Source: Alphaproteobacteria bacterium MarineAlpha5_Bin9 (GTDB lineage: Bacteria > Pseudomonadota > Alphaproteobacteria > HIMB59 > GCA-002718135). Taken from it: a stretch of 64,000 bases of DNA. Of this stretch, positions 42,802 to 52,894 are shown piece by piece. How positions within the stretch are numbered: position 1 is the first letter of the stretch; each line of letters starts with the position of its first letter. The position numbers were made by a program, and so were the translations under genes. The stretch is taken from NCBI GenBank assembly GCA_002937895.1, contig PTKV01000011.1, positions 1 through 64,000 of the forward strand, in the 5' to 3' direction. A model generated the notes under the pieces. That model was not told the origin of the DNA. It worked only from the letters and a program-made list of their open reading frames with translations, and did no database searches.

Positions 42802-44139
42802 TTAGCGGCCTTTTAATCTAGTTTTTTTCAAAAGACCTTCGTATTGATGAGCAAATAAATGTGATTGAATTTGAGTAATAAAATCCATCATTACTACAAT
42901 AACTATTAATAAACTTGTTCCCCCTAGATAAAAAGGAATGGATGTTTGTGAAATTAAATATTCTGGCAAAAGAGCAACTAATGATAAGTATATTGCGCCA
43001 ACTGTCGTTAATCGGGTTAATACATAATCTATATAAATAGATGTCTTCTCTCCAGGTCTAATACCAGGAATAAAACCCCCATATTTTCTTAAATTTTCTG
43101 CTTGTTCATCAGGATTAAAAACAATTCCAGTATAAAAAAATGCAAAAAATATAATCATTGATGCAAATAAAATCATATACAAAGGTTGTCCTCTACCAAG
43201 ATAGCTTGAAATCATAAAAAATATATCACTGGATGAATCTGCTCCAAAACCTGACATAGTATTTGGTAATAACAAAATTGAAGAAGCAAAAATCACTGGT
43301 ATAACACCTGCGGTATTAATTTTTAGAGGGAGATGAGAACTCTGACCACCATATATTTTATTACCAACTTGTCTTTTAGGATATTGTACCATTAATCTTC
43401 TTTGACCTTTTTCAATAAATACTATGAAAATTATCAATGCTAAAACCATAATAAGAATAAATAAAATAAAACTAATTGATAATTCACCAGTTCTTCCTAG
43501 ATCAAGAGTTGAAAAAAGGGCACTTGGTAAATTAGCTATAATACCTGCAGATATTATTAAAGATATTCCATTTCCTATTCCTCTAGATGTAATTTGCTCT
43601 CCTAACCACATTAAAAAAATAGTGCCTCCAACAAGAGTTATTACACTTGTTACTTTAAAAAATAATCCAGGATCTAAGACTACATTACCAGTAGTTGTTT
43701 GAAGAGATTCTAATCCAACAGCTACACCATATCCTTGAAGAGCTGCGATAATTACTGTTAAATATCTAGAATATTGAATTATTTTTCTTCTTCCTTTAGA
43801 GCCTTGTTCTTTAAGAGTTTTTAGAGCAGGTATGCTTGATTGAAGTAAAGTCATTATAATCGATGCAGAGATATAAGGCATAACCCCTAAGGCAAAAATT
43901 CCCATTCTTCCTAAGGCTCCTCCTGAAAAAGTATCAAAAATTCCTAGTATACCAGAAGACTGTTGTTCAAAAAATTGCTGAAGAGAAATTGGATTTATAC
44001 CTGGTATTGGCAAAAAAGTACCAAGTCTAAATACTAAAAGTGCTCCTAAAGTAAAAAATAGTCTATTTCTAAGTTCTTTAGCTTTTCCTAAAGCACCTAA
44101 GTTCAAATTTGAAGCTAATTTTTCCATTTGATTAGCCAT
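42802..44139 (-). CDS. secY: Protein translocase subunit SecY
   Basis: This central pore of the Sec translocon has 445 residues and ten transmembrane helices. RLGTFLPIPGIN near 38, the plug-region FDTFSGGALGRMGIFALGVMPYISASI and GIVFNPDEQAENLRKYGGFIPGIRPG are diagnostic. It follows rplO by 4 nt in the spc operon. Confidence 0.97.
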   Translation of the reverse strand: MANQMEKLASNLNLGALGKAKELRNRLFFTLGALLVFRLGTFLPIPGINPISLQQFFEQQSSGILGIFDTFSGGALGRMGIFALGVMPYISASIIMTLLQSSIPALKTLKEQGSKGRRKIIQYSRYLTVIIAALQGYGVAVGLESLQTTTGNVVLDPGLFFKVTSVITLVGGTIFLMWLGEQITSRGIGNGISLIISAGIIANLPSALFSTLDLGRTGELSISFILFILIMVLALIIFIVFIEKGQRRLMVQYPKRQVGNKIYGGQSSHLPLKINTAGVIPVIFASSILLLPNTMSGFGADSSSDIFFMISSYLGRGQPLYMILFASMIIFFAFFYTGIVFNPDEQAENLRKYGGFIPGIRPGEKTSIYIDYVLTRLTTVGAIYLSLVALLPEYLISQTSIPFYLGGTSLLIVIVVMMDFITQIQSHLFAHQYEGLLKKTRLKGR

Positions 44140-44143
44140 ATTA

Positions 44144-44608
44144 TTATTCCTTACTTATTTTTGTAGTAATTTTACCGCCTGCTTGCTCAATCTGTTCTAT
44201 AGCTTTTTTTGAAGCAAAAGATATTTCAATATTAATTTTTGTTGAAAGTTTTCCCACATTAAGTAATTTTAACATTCCTTTTGATTTATGAAATAAATTT
44301 CTTTTAAAAAAATCAGATTCTTTTAAATTATTTGAGTCCAACTTATTTTTATTAATTATATCTTGTAATTGAAAAAAATTTATTGTTTGAATTTTTTTTG
44401 CAAAACGATTTTTGAAACCTTTTTTTGGCAATCTTCTATACAGTGGCATTTGACCACCCTCAAATCCATTTATGGATACTCCTGATCTAGATTTTTGTCC
44501 CTTAACACCTCTTCCAGAAGTTTTGCCTAAACCAGATCCCGCACCTCTTCCTCTTCGTTTTCGTGCTTTCTTTGATTTATGATTATAAGATAATTGATTA
44601 ATTTTCAT
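44144..44608 (-). CDS. rplO: 50S ribosomal protein L15
   Basis: This 154-residue large-subunit protein opens with a glycine/arginine-rich segment [19 protein letters not shown] and contains [18 protein letters not shown]. It overlaps rpsE by 11 nt, which leaves no room for rpmD (L30), normally placed between them. Confidence 0.96.
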   Translation of the reverse strand: MKINQLSYNHKSKKARKRRGRGAGSGLGKTSGRGVKGQKSRSGVSINGFEGGQMPLYRRLPKKGFKNRFAKKIQTINFFQLQDIINKNKLDSNNLKESDFFKRNLFHKSKGMLKLLNVGKLSTKINIEISFASKKAIEQIEQAGGKITTKISKE

Positions 44609-45128
44609 TTTTCTCTTTATTATTTTTTGTTGATCCTACAATTTCAGAAATTTTTTTATTTCTTTTAGAAGCTATACTTTTTGGAGAAGCTGAATTATAA
44701 AATGCATCAAATGTTGCTTTTATCATATTATGAGGATTAGAACTTCCAGTCGATTTAGCTACAACATCTTTGATTCCCAAAGACTCAAAAATAGATCTCA
44801 TTGGACCTCCAGCTATTATACCAGTCCCAGGTCTAGCAGATCTTAAAACTACTTTTCCTGAACCAAAAGTGCCTACAATATCATGATGAAGAGTTCTTCC
44901 TTCTTTTAAATTAACTCTAATCATATTATTTTTTGCATTTTCAGTCGCTTTTTGAATGGCATTTGGAACTTCTTTTGCTTTACCAGTGCCGTAGCCCACT
45001 TTACCTTTTGTATCTCCTATAACTACTACAGCTGCAAAACCAAATCTTCTACCACCTTTCACAACTTTCGCTACTCTATTAATTGAGACTAAGTGCTCAC
45101 TAAAATCAGTTTTATCATTTTCAAACAT
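44598..45128 (-). CDS. rpsE: 30S ribosomal protein S5
   Basis: This 176-residue protein involved in translational accuracy carries [18 protein letters not shown] and [19 protein letters not shown]. The track starts at 45149, but ATG at 45128 ([11 protein letters not shown]) is one base beyond the rplR stop and fits the family better. The 3' end overlaps rplO. Confidence 0.95.
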   Translation of the reverse strand: MFENDKTDFSEHLVSINRVAKVVKGGRRFGFAAVVVIGDTKGKVGYGTGKAKEVPNAIQKATENAKNNMIRVNLKEGRTLHHDIVGTFGSGKVVLRSARPGTGIIAGGPMRSIFESLGIKDVVAKSTGSSNPHNMIKATFDAFYNSASPKSIASKRNKKISEIVGSTKNNKEKNEN

Positions 45129-45129
45129 A

Positions 45130-45477
45130 TTAAAAATCCAATCCAGCATTTCTAGCTGCTTCTGCTAAAATTTTTATTATACCATGATATCTATATTTTC
45201 CTTTATCAAAAGATATAGATTTTATACCTTTGGCTAATGAACGTTTTGCTATTTCTTCGCCTATTTTTTTTGCCAAATCTTTTCTAGTAAGATCTTTGTT
45301 TTCTCTATAATTTTTTTCTAGGCTTGATGCACTAGCTAAAGTTATCCCTTTTTTATCATCAATAATTTGTGCATAAATATGATTATTAGATTTAAAAACA
45401 CTTAGTCTATCTCTTTCAGATATTTTTTTTAATTTATTTCTAGTTCTTTTTTTTCTTCTGGTTGATTTATCAAGCAT
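45130..45477 (-). CDS. rplR: 50S ribosomal protein L18
   Basis: This 5S rRNA-binding protein has 115 residues. [18 protein letters not shown] and the C-terminal [20 protein letters not shown] are diagnostic. Its start overlaps the rplF stop by one base. Confidence 0.96.
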   Translation of the reverse strand: MLDKSTRRKKRTRNKLKKISERDRLSVFKSNNHIYAQIIDDKKGITLASASSLEKNYRENKDLTRKDLAKKIGEEIAKRSLAKGIKSISFDKGKYRYHGIIKILAEAARNAGLDF

Positions 45478-46010
45478 TATTTCTTCTTTCCTTCTTTACG
45501 AAAAATATATTCATTTTTATATTTTATACCTTTTCCTTTAAATGGTTCAGGTTTTCTAAAAGATCTTATTTTAGAAGCAACCTTGCCTAAAAGATCTATA
45601 TTAGAAGATGATATGTTAATAATATTTGGCTTAGGACATTCAACTTTAACACCTTGTGGAATTTCATAATCTATGTCATGACTAAATCCAAGTTGAAGTT
45701 TTAATCTAGTTCCAGAAATAGAAGCTCTATATCCTGTTCCATTTAACTCTAGTGTCTTAATAAATTTTTTGTTAACACCTAAAATCGAATTATATATATG
45801 TGCTCTTGTTGTTCCCCAAATTGGATTTTCTTTATCTTTATCATTTATAGGAAGAACATATAATTTATTATTTTCATCTTTTATTGTATATTTTTTATCT
45901 ATTTTTACAGTTAATTCACCTTCTTTGCCTGTAACTACAAATAAATTATTTTCAAAAGTATATTTAGTACCTTCTGGAATATCTATATGATTTTTCGCAA
46001 CTCTTGACAT
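45477..46010 (-). CDS. rplF: 50S ribosomal protein L6
   Basis: This 177-residue protein sits near the factor-binding site. MSRVAKNHIDIPEGT at 46010 is chosen as start, one base after the rpsH stop; the longer tracked ORF reaches into rpsH. LGFSHDIDYEIPQGV and EPFKGKGIKYKNE are characteristic. Confidence 0.95.
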   Translation of the reverse strand: MSRVAKNHIDIPEGTKYTFENNLFVVTGKEGELTVKIDKKYTIKDENNKLYVLPINDKDKENPIWGTTRAHIYNSILGVNKKFIKTLELNGTGYRASISGTRLKLQLGFSHDIDYEIPQGVKVECPKPNIINISSSNIDLLGKVASKIRSFRKPEPFKGKGIKYKNEYIFRKEGKKK

Positions 46011-46011
46011 C

Positions 46012-46410
46012 TTAAAATACCTCACAGAGGATTTCTCCCCCAACATTTTTAGCTCTAGCTTTACTATCAGACATAACTCCCATTGGCGTAGAAATAATTG
46101 AAATACCTAATCCCCCATATGGTTTAGATAATTCTTTAATTTTTGAATAAACTCTAATTCCTGGCTTAGATATTCTTTTGATCTTTTTAATTACTGGGGT
46201 CCCATCAAAATATTTTAATTCAATCTTGATCTGCTTAACACCTTTTCTCACATCAATATGACTAAAATCCCTAATATAACCTTCATCCTTTAATACATTA
46301 AGAACATTTGAATTTAATTTAGAAGAATAACAATGAGTAAAACTTTTGTTAGTTTGTTGAGCATTTTTTATTCTTGCTAACATATCTGACAAAGAATCAT
46401 TAAATGACAT
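46012..46410 (-). CDS. rpsH: 30S ribosomal protein S8
   Basis: This 16S rRNA-binding protein, 132 residues, opens with SFNDSLSDMLARIKNAQ and contains YGGLGISIISTPMGVMSD. A good AAGGAG lies upstream of the ATG. Confidence 0.96.
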   Translation of the reverse strand: MSFNDSLSDMLARIKNAQQTNKSFTHCYSSKLNSNVLNVLKDEGYIRDFSHIDVRKGVKQIKIELKYFDGTPVIKKIKRISKPGIRVYSKIKELSKPYGGLGISIISTPMGVMSDSKARAKNVGGEILCEVF

Positions 46411-46422
46411 AAATTGCGCTCC

Positions 46423-46728
46423 TTACCAACTAGCCTTAACTACTCCAGGTAGTGATCCAGACATAGATAATTCTCTTATTTTGATTCTAGAAAGACCAAA
46501 TTTTCTATAAACTGCTCTTGGTCTACCTGTAATTTGACATCTGTTTCTAACTCGAGTTCTAGAACTATCTCGAGGAAGATCATTTAGTTTATTTTGTAGT
46601 TTAATTCTATCTTCAAGACTTAAATTTTTATCTTTAATTTTATTTTTTAAATTCTTTCTAAGATTTTTATATTTATTAGATAAAAATATTCTTTTGTTAT
46701 TTTTCTGAATTAATATCTTTCTAGCCAT
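46423..46728 (-). CDS. rpsN: 30S ribosomal protein S14, zinc-independent form
   Basis: This 101-residue long-form S14 lacks the CxxC zinc ligands of the short form and ends with [21 protein letters not shown]-type sequence. The start MARKILIQ at 46728, one base past the rplE stop, is preferred over the tracked 46752. Confidence 0.95.
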   Translation of the reverse strand: MARKILIQKNNKRIFLSNKYKNLRKNLKNKIKDKNLSLEDRIKLQNKLNDLPRDSSRTRVRNRCQITGRPRAVYRKFGLSRIKIRELSMSGSLPGVVKASW

Positions 46729-46729
46729 T

Positions 46730-47281
46730 TTAATTATTCTCCTTATTTTCAAAAGGCATATTAAAAGCCTTTAACAATTCAAGAGCCTCAGTATTGTTTA
46801 AAGCACTAGTACAAATAGTGATGTCAAGACCTCTAACTTTATCAATTTTATCATATTCTATTTCTGGAAAAATTATTTGTTCCTTTATGCCCATAGAAAA
46901 ATTTCCATTACCATCAAAACTTTTAGAATTTAGACCCTTGAAATCTCTAATTCTTGGCAAAGCAATATTAATTAATCGGTCCAAAAATTCATACATTATC
47001 TTATTTCTCAATGTTGCGCTAACTCCTATGTTCATTCCTTTTCTAATTTTAAATCCAGCAATTGCTTTTTTTGTAGATGTTTTTATTGCTTTTTGTCCGG
47101 CTATTAATGTTAGTTCTTCTTGGGCTTTATCTAGAATTTTTGATTCTTCTTTAGCTTCACCTATTCCCATATTAAGAACAATTTTTGTAATTTTTGGAAC
47201 TTCAAAAATATTTTTATAATTAAGCTTTTTAAAAAGCAAAGGCTTAATTGTTTTATTAAATTCTAAAGCTAATCTTGCCAT
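46730..47281 (-). CDS. rplE: 50S ribosomal protein L5
   Basis: This 5S rRNA-binding protein has 183 residues. [16 protein letters not shown] and [19 protein letters not shown] are signature segments. The ATG overlaps the rplX stop by one base. Confidence 0.97.
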   Translation of the reverse strand: MARLALEFNKTIKPLLFKKLNYKNIFEVPKITKIVLNMGIGEAKEESKILDKAQEELTLIAGQKAIKTSTKKAIAGFKIRKGMNIGVSATLRNKIMYEFLDRLINIALPRIRDFKGLNSKSFDGNGNFSMGIKEQIIFPEIEYDKIDKVRGLDITICTSALNNTEALELLKAFNMPFENKENN

Positions 47282-47601
47282 TATTTTATTTCCTTGCCAG
47301 TTTTTTTATTAATTCTAATCTTTTTATTTTTCTCCGTTATTTTAAATCCAATTTTTATACCTTTTTTTATTGAAGCATCATAATATGCAAGATTAGACAC
47401 ATGAATTGGCATTTCTTTTTCCTGAATTCCCCCTGGTTGATTATTATTTGGCTTTTGATGTTTCTTAACTTTATTAATACCTGAAACTACAACTTTTCTT
47501 AATGTTGGCTTTATAAAAGATATTTTTCCAGTTTTACCCTTATCTTTACCAGTTAAAACTATCACTTCATCACCCTTTTTAAGTTTTATTTTGTTAATCA
47601 T
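47281..47601 (-). CDS. rplX: 50S ribosomal protein L24
   Basis: This assembly initiator of the large subunit has 106 residues. It begins with a KOW motif, [19 protein letters not shown], and contains [15 protein letters not shown]. It is 3 nt from rplN. Confidence 0.97.
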   Translation of the reverse strand: MINKIKLKKGDEVIVLTGKDKGKTGKISFIKPTLRKVVVSGINKVKKHQKPNNNQPGGIQEKEMPIHVSNLAYYDASIKKGIKIGFKITEKNKKIRINKKTGKEIK

Positions 47602-47604
47602 ACT

Positions 47605-47973
47605 TTATAACACCTCAGGGGCTAAACTTATTATTTTCATAAATTTTTTTGTTCTTAACTCTCTTGTAACTGGGCCAAAGATTCTTGTGGCAATGGGTTC
47701 TTCCTGTTTATCTAACAACACTGCTGCATTTTTATCAAATCTAATTGATGTTCCGTCAACTCTTTTAAAATCTTTTTTTACCCTAACAACAACTGCTTTA
47801 AATACCTCGCCCTTTTTAACTTTACCATTTGGAATTGCATCTTTTACTGAAACTACAATCAAGTCGCCTAAAGAAGCGTATCGTCTTTTAGACCCACCCA
47901 AAACTTTAATGCATTGAATTCTTCTTGCACCTGAATTATCTGCAACTTCTAAATTTGATTCGACTTGTATCAT
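47605..47973 (-). CDS. rplN: 50S ribosomal protein L14
   Basis: This 122-residue interface protein starts [19 protein letters not shown] and ends [16 protein letters not shown]. It overlaps rpsQ by 4 nt (ATGA). Confidence 0.97.
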   Translation of the reverse strand: MIQVESNLEVADNSGARRIQCIKVLGGSKRRYASLGDLIVVSVKDAIPNGKVKKGEVFKAVVVRVKKDFKRVDGTSIRFDKNAAVLLDKQEEPIATRIFGPVTRELRTKKFMKIISLAPEVL

Positions 47974-48215
47974 TTACTTTCTTCCTTAGTTGCTTCCATT
48001 ACTACCCATTTTTTTAATTTTGAAATTGGTTTTGATTCCTGAATAGATACTGAAGTTCCAATTTCATAAGATTTATTTGTATGTGCATGGAATTTTTTAT
48101 TTTTTTTAATTATTTTTTTATAAATTTCATGCTTTACTGTTCTAATCACTTCAACAACAACTGTGTTTTTATTCTTATTAGATACTATTTTCCCGTTTAA
48201 AATTCTTTTAGGCAT
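47970..48215 (-). CDS. rpsQ: 30S ribosomal protein S17
   Basis: This 81-residue protein has the OB-fold segments [18 protein letters not shown] and [15 protein letters not shown]. It overlaps both rpmC (8 nt) and rplN. Confidence 0.95.
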   Translation of the reverse strand: MPKRILNGKIVSNKNKNTVVVEVIRTVKHEIYKKIIKKNKKFHAHTNKSYEIGTSVSIQESKPISKLKKWVVMEATKEESK

Positions 48216-48405
48216 TTTTACTTTCTTGTTTTTTATTTATTTGAGTTAATAACTGAGCTATTTTTTTTCTAGTTTTTTTGATTCCATCTGTTTTTTCTAA
48301 TTGACCAGATGATTTTTGGAATCTAAAATTCAATAATTTTTTTCTTAAAGAATTAATCTCACTATAATTAGCTTGTAAACTTGATTTTTTATTTTTAGGT
48401 GACAT
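48208..48405 (-). CDS. rpmC: 50S ribosomal protein L29
   Basis: This 65-residue two-helix protein near the tunnel exit has the NFRFQKSSGQLEKTDGIKK core typical of L29, with a slightly extended N-terminus. It overlaps rplP by one base and rpsQ by 8. Confidence 0.94.
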   Translation of the reverse strand: MSPKNKKSSLQANYSEINSLRKKLLNFRFQKSSGQLEKTDGIKKTRKKIAQLLTQINKKQESKNA

Positions 48406-48815
48406 TAATGATTCCTTTGAACAAATTTACATTTTATAGGAAGCTTAGCTGCTCCAAGAGTCATAGCTTTTTTAGCATTAATTAAATCAACTCCATCAAC
48501 CTCAAACATTATTCTTCCAGGTTTTACTCTACAAGCCCAGAATTCAATAGAACCTTTGCCTTTGCCCATTCTAACTTCGGCAGGTTTTTTTGAAACTGGA
48601 ACATCTGGAAAAATTCTTATCCATAATCTTCCTACTCTTTTTAAATACCTTGTAATAGCTTTTCTTGCAGCTTCTATTTGTCTAGAGGTAATTCTTTCTG
48701 GTTCTAAAGCTTTTAATCCATAGCTTCCAAAATTTAGTGAGTAGTTACCTTTAGCATTTCCATGGATTCTACCTTTGAATTGTTTTCTAAATTTAGTTCT
48801 TTTAGGGGATAACAT
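48405..48815 (-). CDS. rplP: 50S ribosomal protein L16
   Basis: This 136-residue protein contacts A-site tRNA. It starts [19 protein letters not shown]; the tracked ATG two codons earlier (48821) overlaps the rpsC stop and is an alternative. GTxGKGKGSxEFWA-type [19 protein letters not shown] is present. Confidence 0.96.
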   Translation of the reverse strand: MLSPKRTKFRKQFKGRIHGNAKGNYSLNFGSYGLKALEPERITSRQIEAARKAITRYLKRVGRLWIRIFPDVPVSKKPAEVRMGKGKGSIEFWACRVKPGRIMFEVDGVDLINAKKAMTLGAAKLPIKCKFVQRNH

Positions 48816-48820
48816 ATTCA

Positions 48821-49498
48821 TTATCTTATATTTCCTTGTTCTTGAAGATTCTTTTCACTTGCAAGTGGATCTTTAGCTAATATTTCTCCTTTATTAATCC
48901 AAACTTTTACACCACATATGCCATAAGTTGTTTCAGCTCTAGCTGTAGCATAATCTATATCATTTCTAAGAGTATGCAGAGGTACACTTCCTTCATGGTA
49001 TTTTTCTGTTCTAGCTATTTCTGTTCCACCTAATCGACCACTAACTTCTACTTTAACTCCCTTAGCACCAAGTCTCATTGAAGATTGAACTGCTTTTTTC
49101 ATAGCTCTTCTAAAAGAAATTCTTTTTTCAAGCTGATTTGCTATATTTTCAGCTACAAGTATAGCTTCAATTTCTGGCTTTCTTATTTCCTTTATATCTA
49201 AAAATATTTCTAAATTAATCATTTTAGACAGAGTTTTCTTTAAATTTTCAATATCTGTGCCTTTTTTCCCAATAATTATTCCTGGCTTAGAACTATAAAG
49301 AGTAATTCTTACTTTTTTAGCAGCTCTTTCAATTACAATTTTTGAAACACTTGCATTAAATAGCTTCTTTGCTATAAATTCTTTTATTTTTAAATCCTCG
49401 TGCAAGTATTTGGCATAATTTTTATTTGAGTACCATCTAGAAGACCAAGTTTTATTTATTCCTAATCTAAGACCATTTGGATTAATTTTTTGACCCAT
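48821..49498 (-). CDS. rpsC: 30S ribosomal protein S3
   Basis: This 225-residue protein with a KH domain lines the mRNA entry channel. [18 protein letters not shown] opens it, [17 protein letters not shown] is the KH GxxG loop, and [18 protein letters not shown] follows. It overlaps the rplV stop by one base. Confidence 0.97.
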   Translation of the reverse strand: MGQKINPNGLRLGINKTWSSRWYSNKNYAKYLHEDLKIKEFIAKKLFNASVSKIVIERAAKKVRITLYSSKPGIIIGKKGTDIENLKKTLSKMINLEIFLDIKEIRKPEIEAILVAENIANQLEKRISFRRAMKKAVQSSMRLGAKGVKVEVSGRLGGTEIARTEKYHEGSVPLHTLRNDIDYATARAETTYGICGVKVWINKGEILAKDPLASEKNLQEQGNIR

Positions 49499-49881
49499 TA
49501 TTTTTTCTCTTTCTTTTTCTTTTCAATTTGTTTTTTTCTTCTTTCTTCCAAAATAATTGTTAATTTACTGAAAGGTTTTAGTATTTGTGAAGCTCTTCCT
49601 TTGGCCCTAGGTCTAAATCTTTTCATTACAAGACCTTTGCCTACAAAAGCTTCTTTTACATACAAAGAATCAATATCCAATTGTTTATTATTTTCTGCAT
49701 TTGCAATAGCTGAATTAAGAACTTTTAAAACTGAAGATGAAATTCTTTTTTGACTAAATTTTAATTGGTTTATAGCTGTATTTACTTTTTTATTTATAAT
49801 TAACTTTGTCATTGCATTAAGTTTTTGTGTACTTATTCTCATTTGATTATCTTTTGCCATAACTATCAAATTTTTATCCAT
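49498..49881 (-). CDS. rplV: 50S ribosomal protein L22
   Basis: This 127-residue protein lines the exit tunnel. [20 protein letters not shown] is its conserved end. The ATG at 49881 lies 2 nt after rpsS; an internal ATG at 49860 ([11 protein letters not shown]) gives a more typical 120-residue protein. Neither has a strong Shine-Dalgarno sequence. Confidence 0.93.
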   Translation of the reverse strand: MDKNLIVMAKDNQMRISTQKLNAMTKLIINKKVNTAINQLKFSQKRISSSVLKVLNSAIANAENNKQLDIDSLYVKEAFVGKGLVMKRFRPRAKGRASQILKPFSKLTIILEERRKKQIEKKKKEKK

Positions 49882-49883
49882 AC

Positions 49884-50165
49884 CTATTTTGACTCAACTT
49901 TTTTGTCTGCTGGCGTGTGACCTTTAAAAGTTCTTGTAGGAGCAAATTCTCCAAATTTATGTCCAACCATATTTTCATTAACTGATACAGGGATAAACTT
50001 TTGCCCATTATAAACACTAAACGTTAATCCGATAAAAGAAGGGAGGATAGTGGATCTTCTTGACCATGTTTTTATTACTTCTCTTTTTCCTGATTCAGAT
50101 ACTTTAGCAGCTTTTTTTACTAAAGTTTGATCTACAAAAGGTCCTTTCCAAACAGATCTTGTCAT
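49884..50165 (-). CDS. rpsS: 30S ribosomal protein S19
   Basis: This 93-residue head protein starts [19 protein letters not shown] and contains [20 protein letters not shown] and [15 protein letters not shown]. It begins one base after the rplB stop. Confidence 0.97.
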   Translation of the reverse strand: MTRSVWKGPFVDQTLVKKAAKVSESGKREVIKTWSRRSTILPSFIGLTFSVYNGQKFIPVSVNENMVGHKFGEFAPTRTFKGHTPADKKVESK

Positions 50166-50166
50166 T

Positions 50167-50994
50167 TTATTTCTTCTTTCTTCTTTTAATAATTAAATAA
50201 TTAGTACGTTTGTTATTTCTTGTCTTCTTACCTTTTGTCGATTTACCCCATGGTGTTACTGGATGTCTACCCCCTGAAGTTCTACCTTCTCCACCTCCAT
50301 GAGGATGATCAACTGGATTCATAACAACCCCTCTTACTTTAGGTCTAAAACCAAGTTTTCTTTTTCTTCCTGCTTTTCCAAATTTAATATTTTGATTGTC
50401 TGAATTTGATACTGCACCAATTGTTGCATAACAGTTAATATTAATTAATCTAATTTCACCTGAGACCAGTCTTAGCTGGGCAAAATTGGCCTCTTTTGCA
50501 ATAATTTGAGCATATGTTCCTGCTGATCTAGCTAATTGCCCGCCAGCTCCCGGTTTTAATTCAACATTATGAATATTTGTTCCAAGAGGAATATTCTTAA
50601 TTGGAAGTGCATTTCCATCATTTATTTCAACTTGCTCACCTGAAACAACTTTACTTCCAATTTTTATATTTTTTGGCGAAATAATATATCTATATTCTCC
50701 ATCTTTATATTTAATTAAACTTATAAAACTTGAACGATTAGGATCATATTCATTTCTTACAACTTCTGCTTCAATACCAAATTTATTTCTTTTAAAGTCA
50801 ATGATTCTATATTTTCTTTTTACTCCACCACCCATTCTTCTTGATGTAATTCTGCCCTGATTATTTCTTCCACCAGTTGAACTTATTTTTTTAACTAGAG
50901 ATTTCATTGGTTTCTTTTTCCATAATACAGATTTATCAATTAAAACTGTGCCTCTTTGTCCAGGTGTAGTTGGTTTTAAATGTTTTAAACTCAT
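50167..50994 (-). CDS. rplB: 50S ribosomal protein L2
   Basis: This 275-residue protein is needed for peptidyl transferase assembly. [33 protein letters not shown] and the near-terminal [19 protein letters not shown], which holds the conserved histidine, are all present. It overlaps rplW by 4 nt. Confidence 0.97.
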   Translation of the reverse strand: MSLKHLKPTTPGQRGTVLIDKSVLWKKKPMKSLVKKISSTGGRNNQGRITSRRMGGGVKRKYRIIDFKRNKFGIEAEVVRNEYDPNRSSFISLIKYKDGEYRYIISPKNIKIGSKVVSGEQVEINDGNALPIKNIPLGTNIHNVELKPGAGGQLARSAGTYAQIIAKEANFAQLRLVSGEIRLININCYATIGAVSNSDNQNIKFGKAGRKRKLGFRPKVRGVVMNPVDHPHGGGEGRTSGGRHPVTPWGKSTKGKKTRNNKRTNYLIIKRRKKK

Positions 50995-51314
50995 TTAATC
51001 TCCTGAGATGAATCAATGATTTGACCTTCTTTAAGTGTAACAATAGCCTTTTTATAATTCTTTTGATATCCATAATTACCTTTGAAGGATTTTGCTTTGC
51101 CACTAACGATTAATGTATTAATTTTTGACACCTTAACTTTGAATAATTTTTCGATAGCTTTCCTAATTTCGAAAGAAGTAGAATTTAGATTAACTTTAAA
51201 TGAGTATTGATTAAATTGATTTAATGTTGTAGATTTTTCTGTAAGAATTGGTTTTTCTAAAATGTTAATAGATTTGCCGTCTGAAATATCTTTATTTTTA
51301 TAAATTTTTCTCAT
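50991..51314 (-). CDS. rplW: 50S ribosomal protein L23
   Basis: This 107-residue tunnel-exit protein docks SRP and trigger factor. [14 protein letters not shown] and [22 protein letters not shown] are the family core. It overlaps both neighbours by 4 nt. Confidence 0.96.
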   Translation of the reverse strand: MRKIYKNKDISDGKSINILEKPILTEKSTTLNQFNQYSFKVNLNSTSFEIRKAIEKLFKVKVSKINTLIVSGKAKSFKGNYGYQKNYKKAIVTLKEGQIIDSSQEIK

Positions 51315-51934
51315 GATAATTTTTCTGTTATATGATTAATAGATTCTTTAATTATGAAAATTTTTTCATTTAAATTTAAATCTTTTACATTAATTCCTAA
51401 ATGAGAGATTAAATTAACTTTAGGAATGTTTTCTGAAGCTTTTTTAAAATTATCATCTAATTTGGCTGGATCATAAACAAATAAAGCTGATTTAAATTTA
51501 AATTTATTTAGTCGAATGGCTAACTCTTTTGTTTTATGTGATGATAAATTCATATTGTCTAAAATAATAATTTCATCACATTTATTTTTTTCTGAAAGAG
51601 CACATTTTATAGCAAGTTTTTTTTGTTTCTTATTTAAAGCAAAAGAAAAATCTCTATTTTGTGGCCCCATGCTAACTGCTCCGCCTCTAAAATTAGGAGG
51701 TTTTGAACTTCCTTGTCTTGCATTTCCAGTTCCCTTTTGGGAAAAAGGCTTCTTAGCCCTACCTCTAACTTCTGATCTTGTTTTTGTGCTTCTACTTCCT
51801 TGTCTATTTTTTGCATCTTGATATCTAATAGATTGATGTATTAAATCAGGTAAAACTTTCAAATTGAAAATAAGATCTGGCAAATCAATTTCACCAGTAC
51901 TTTTATTATCTAAACTAACTATTTTCTTTTTCAT
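51311..51934 (-). CDS. rplD: 50S ribosomal protein L4
   Basis: This 207-residue protein extends a loop into the exit tunnel: TKTRSEVRGRAKKPFSQKGTGNARQGSS. In other bacteria L4 regulates the S10 operon, but I see no conserved leader structure here. It overlaps rplC by 20 nt. Confidence 0.96.
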   Translation of the reverse strand: MKKKIVSLDNKSTGEIDLPDLIFNLKVLPDLIHQSIRYQDAKNRQGSRSTKTRSEVRGRAKKPFSQKGTGNARQGSSKPPNFRGGAVSMGPQNRDFSFALNKKQKKLAIKCALSEKNKCDEIIILDNMNLSSHKTKELAIRLNKFKFKSALFVYDPAKLDDNFKKASENIPKVNLISHLGINVKDLNLNEKIFIIKESINHITEKLS

Positions 51935-52583
51935 TTTTAATATTATTTTTTTTTATAGAATCTTTAATAATTACAATTGAATTTGGCTTACCTGGGACAG
52001 AACCTTTTATTAGTAAAATTTTATTTTCTTTATCTATGTCAATAACTACTAGATTTTGTTTTGTAACTTTTTTTGCACCCATATGTCCTGCCATCTTCTT
52101 TCCTTTAAATACTCTTCCAGGATCTTGACAATTTCCTGTAGAACCATGAGATCTATGAGATATTGAAACCCCATGAGAAGCTCTTAGGCCTGCAAAGTTG
52201 TGTCGCTTCATTGATCCTGCAAAACCTTTTCCAATACTTGTGCCAGAAACATCAACATGTTGTCCTTTAACAAAATGAGAAATATCAATTTTACTACCAA
52301 CGTCTTTAAAATTATCTTTATTAATTCTAAATTCTCTTAAATATCTTTTCGGTGAAATATCTAATTCGGCAAAAATTTTCTTTTGAGGTTTTTTAATATT
52401 TTTAAGTTTTAGGTTATTTTCAATACTTGCAATTTGAAGAGCATCATAGCCATTTTTTTCCTTTGTTCTAACGTTTGAGACTATACACTCATCTATTTTA
52501 ATTAATGTAACTGGAATCATTTTTCCATCATCATTAAAATACGATGACGATCCTATTTTAGTTCCTATTAATCCAGTACGCAT
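51915..52583 (-). CDS. rplC: 50S ribosomal protein L3
   Basis: This 222-residue protein is close to the peptidyl transferase centre. MRTGLIGTKIGSSSYF starts it, and GTSIGKGFAGSMKRHNFAG with SHRSHGSTGNCQDPGRVFKG is diagnostic. The C-terminus is lysine/asparagine-rich and overlaps rplD. Confidence 0.97.
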   Translation of the reverse strand: MRTGLIGTKIGSSSYFNDDGKMIPVTLIKIDECIVSNVRTKEKNGYDALQIASIENNLKLKNIKKPQKKIFAELDISPKRYLREFRINKDNFKDVGSKIDISHFVKGQHVDVSGTSIGKGFAGSMKRHNFAGLRASHGVSISHRSHGSTGNCQDPGRVFKGKKMAGHMGAKKVTKQNLVVIDIDKENKILLIKGSVPGKPNSIVIIKDSIKKNNIKNEKENS

Positions 52584-52585
52584 AA

Positions 52586-52894
52586 TTATATTTTTATCTC
52601 CACTTCAACACCAGCTGATAAATCTAATTTCATTAATGCATCGACTGTCTGAGGTGTTGGGTCTATTATATCTAATAATCTTTTATGTGTTCTAATTTCA
52701 AATTGTTCTCTACTTTTTTTATCAACATGAGGTGATCTATTTACTGTAAATCTTTCTGTTTTATTTGGAAGAGGAATAGGTCCTCTTATTTTTGCTCCTG
52801 TTCGTTTAGCAGTATTTATTATATCTATAGTACTGGTATCCAATAATTTACTATCATATGCTCTTAGTCTAATTCTAATATCTTGTTTATCCAT
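52586..52894 (-). CDS. rpsJ: 30S ribosomal protein S10
   Basis: This 102-residue protein, also NusE in antitermination complexes, opens [18 protein letters not shown] and contains [15 protein letters not shown]. It overlaps the fusA stop by one base. There is therefore no tuf gene between fusA and rpsJ and no S10-operon leader. Confidence 0.97.
   Translation of the reverse strand: MDKQDIRIRLRAYDSKLLDTSTIDIINTAKRTGAKIRGPIPLPNKTERFTVNRSPHVDKKSREQFEIRTHKRLLDIIDPTPQTVDALMKLDLSAGVEVEIKI

Noticed and set aside
47591-47917. 108-codon plus-strand ORF, like others (46794-47219, 59078-59500, 51516-51821)
   Set aside because: These are antisense shadows of ribosomal protein and polymerase genes whose conservation is unmistakable on the minus strand.
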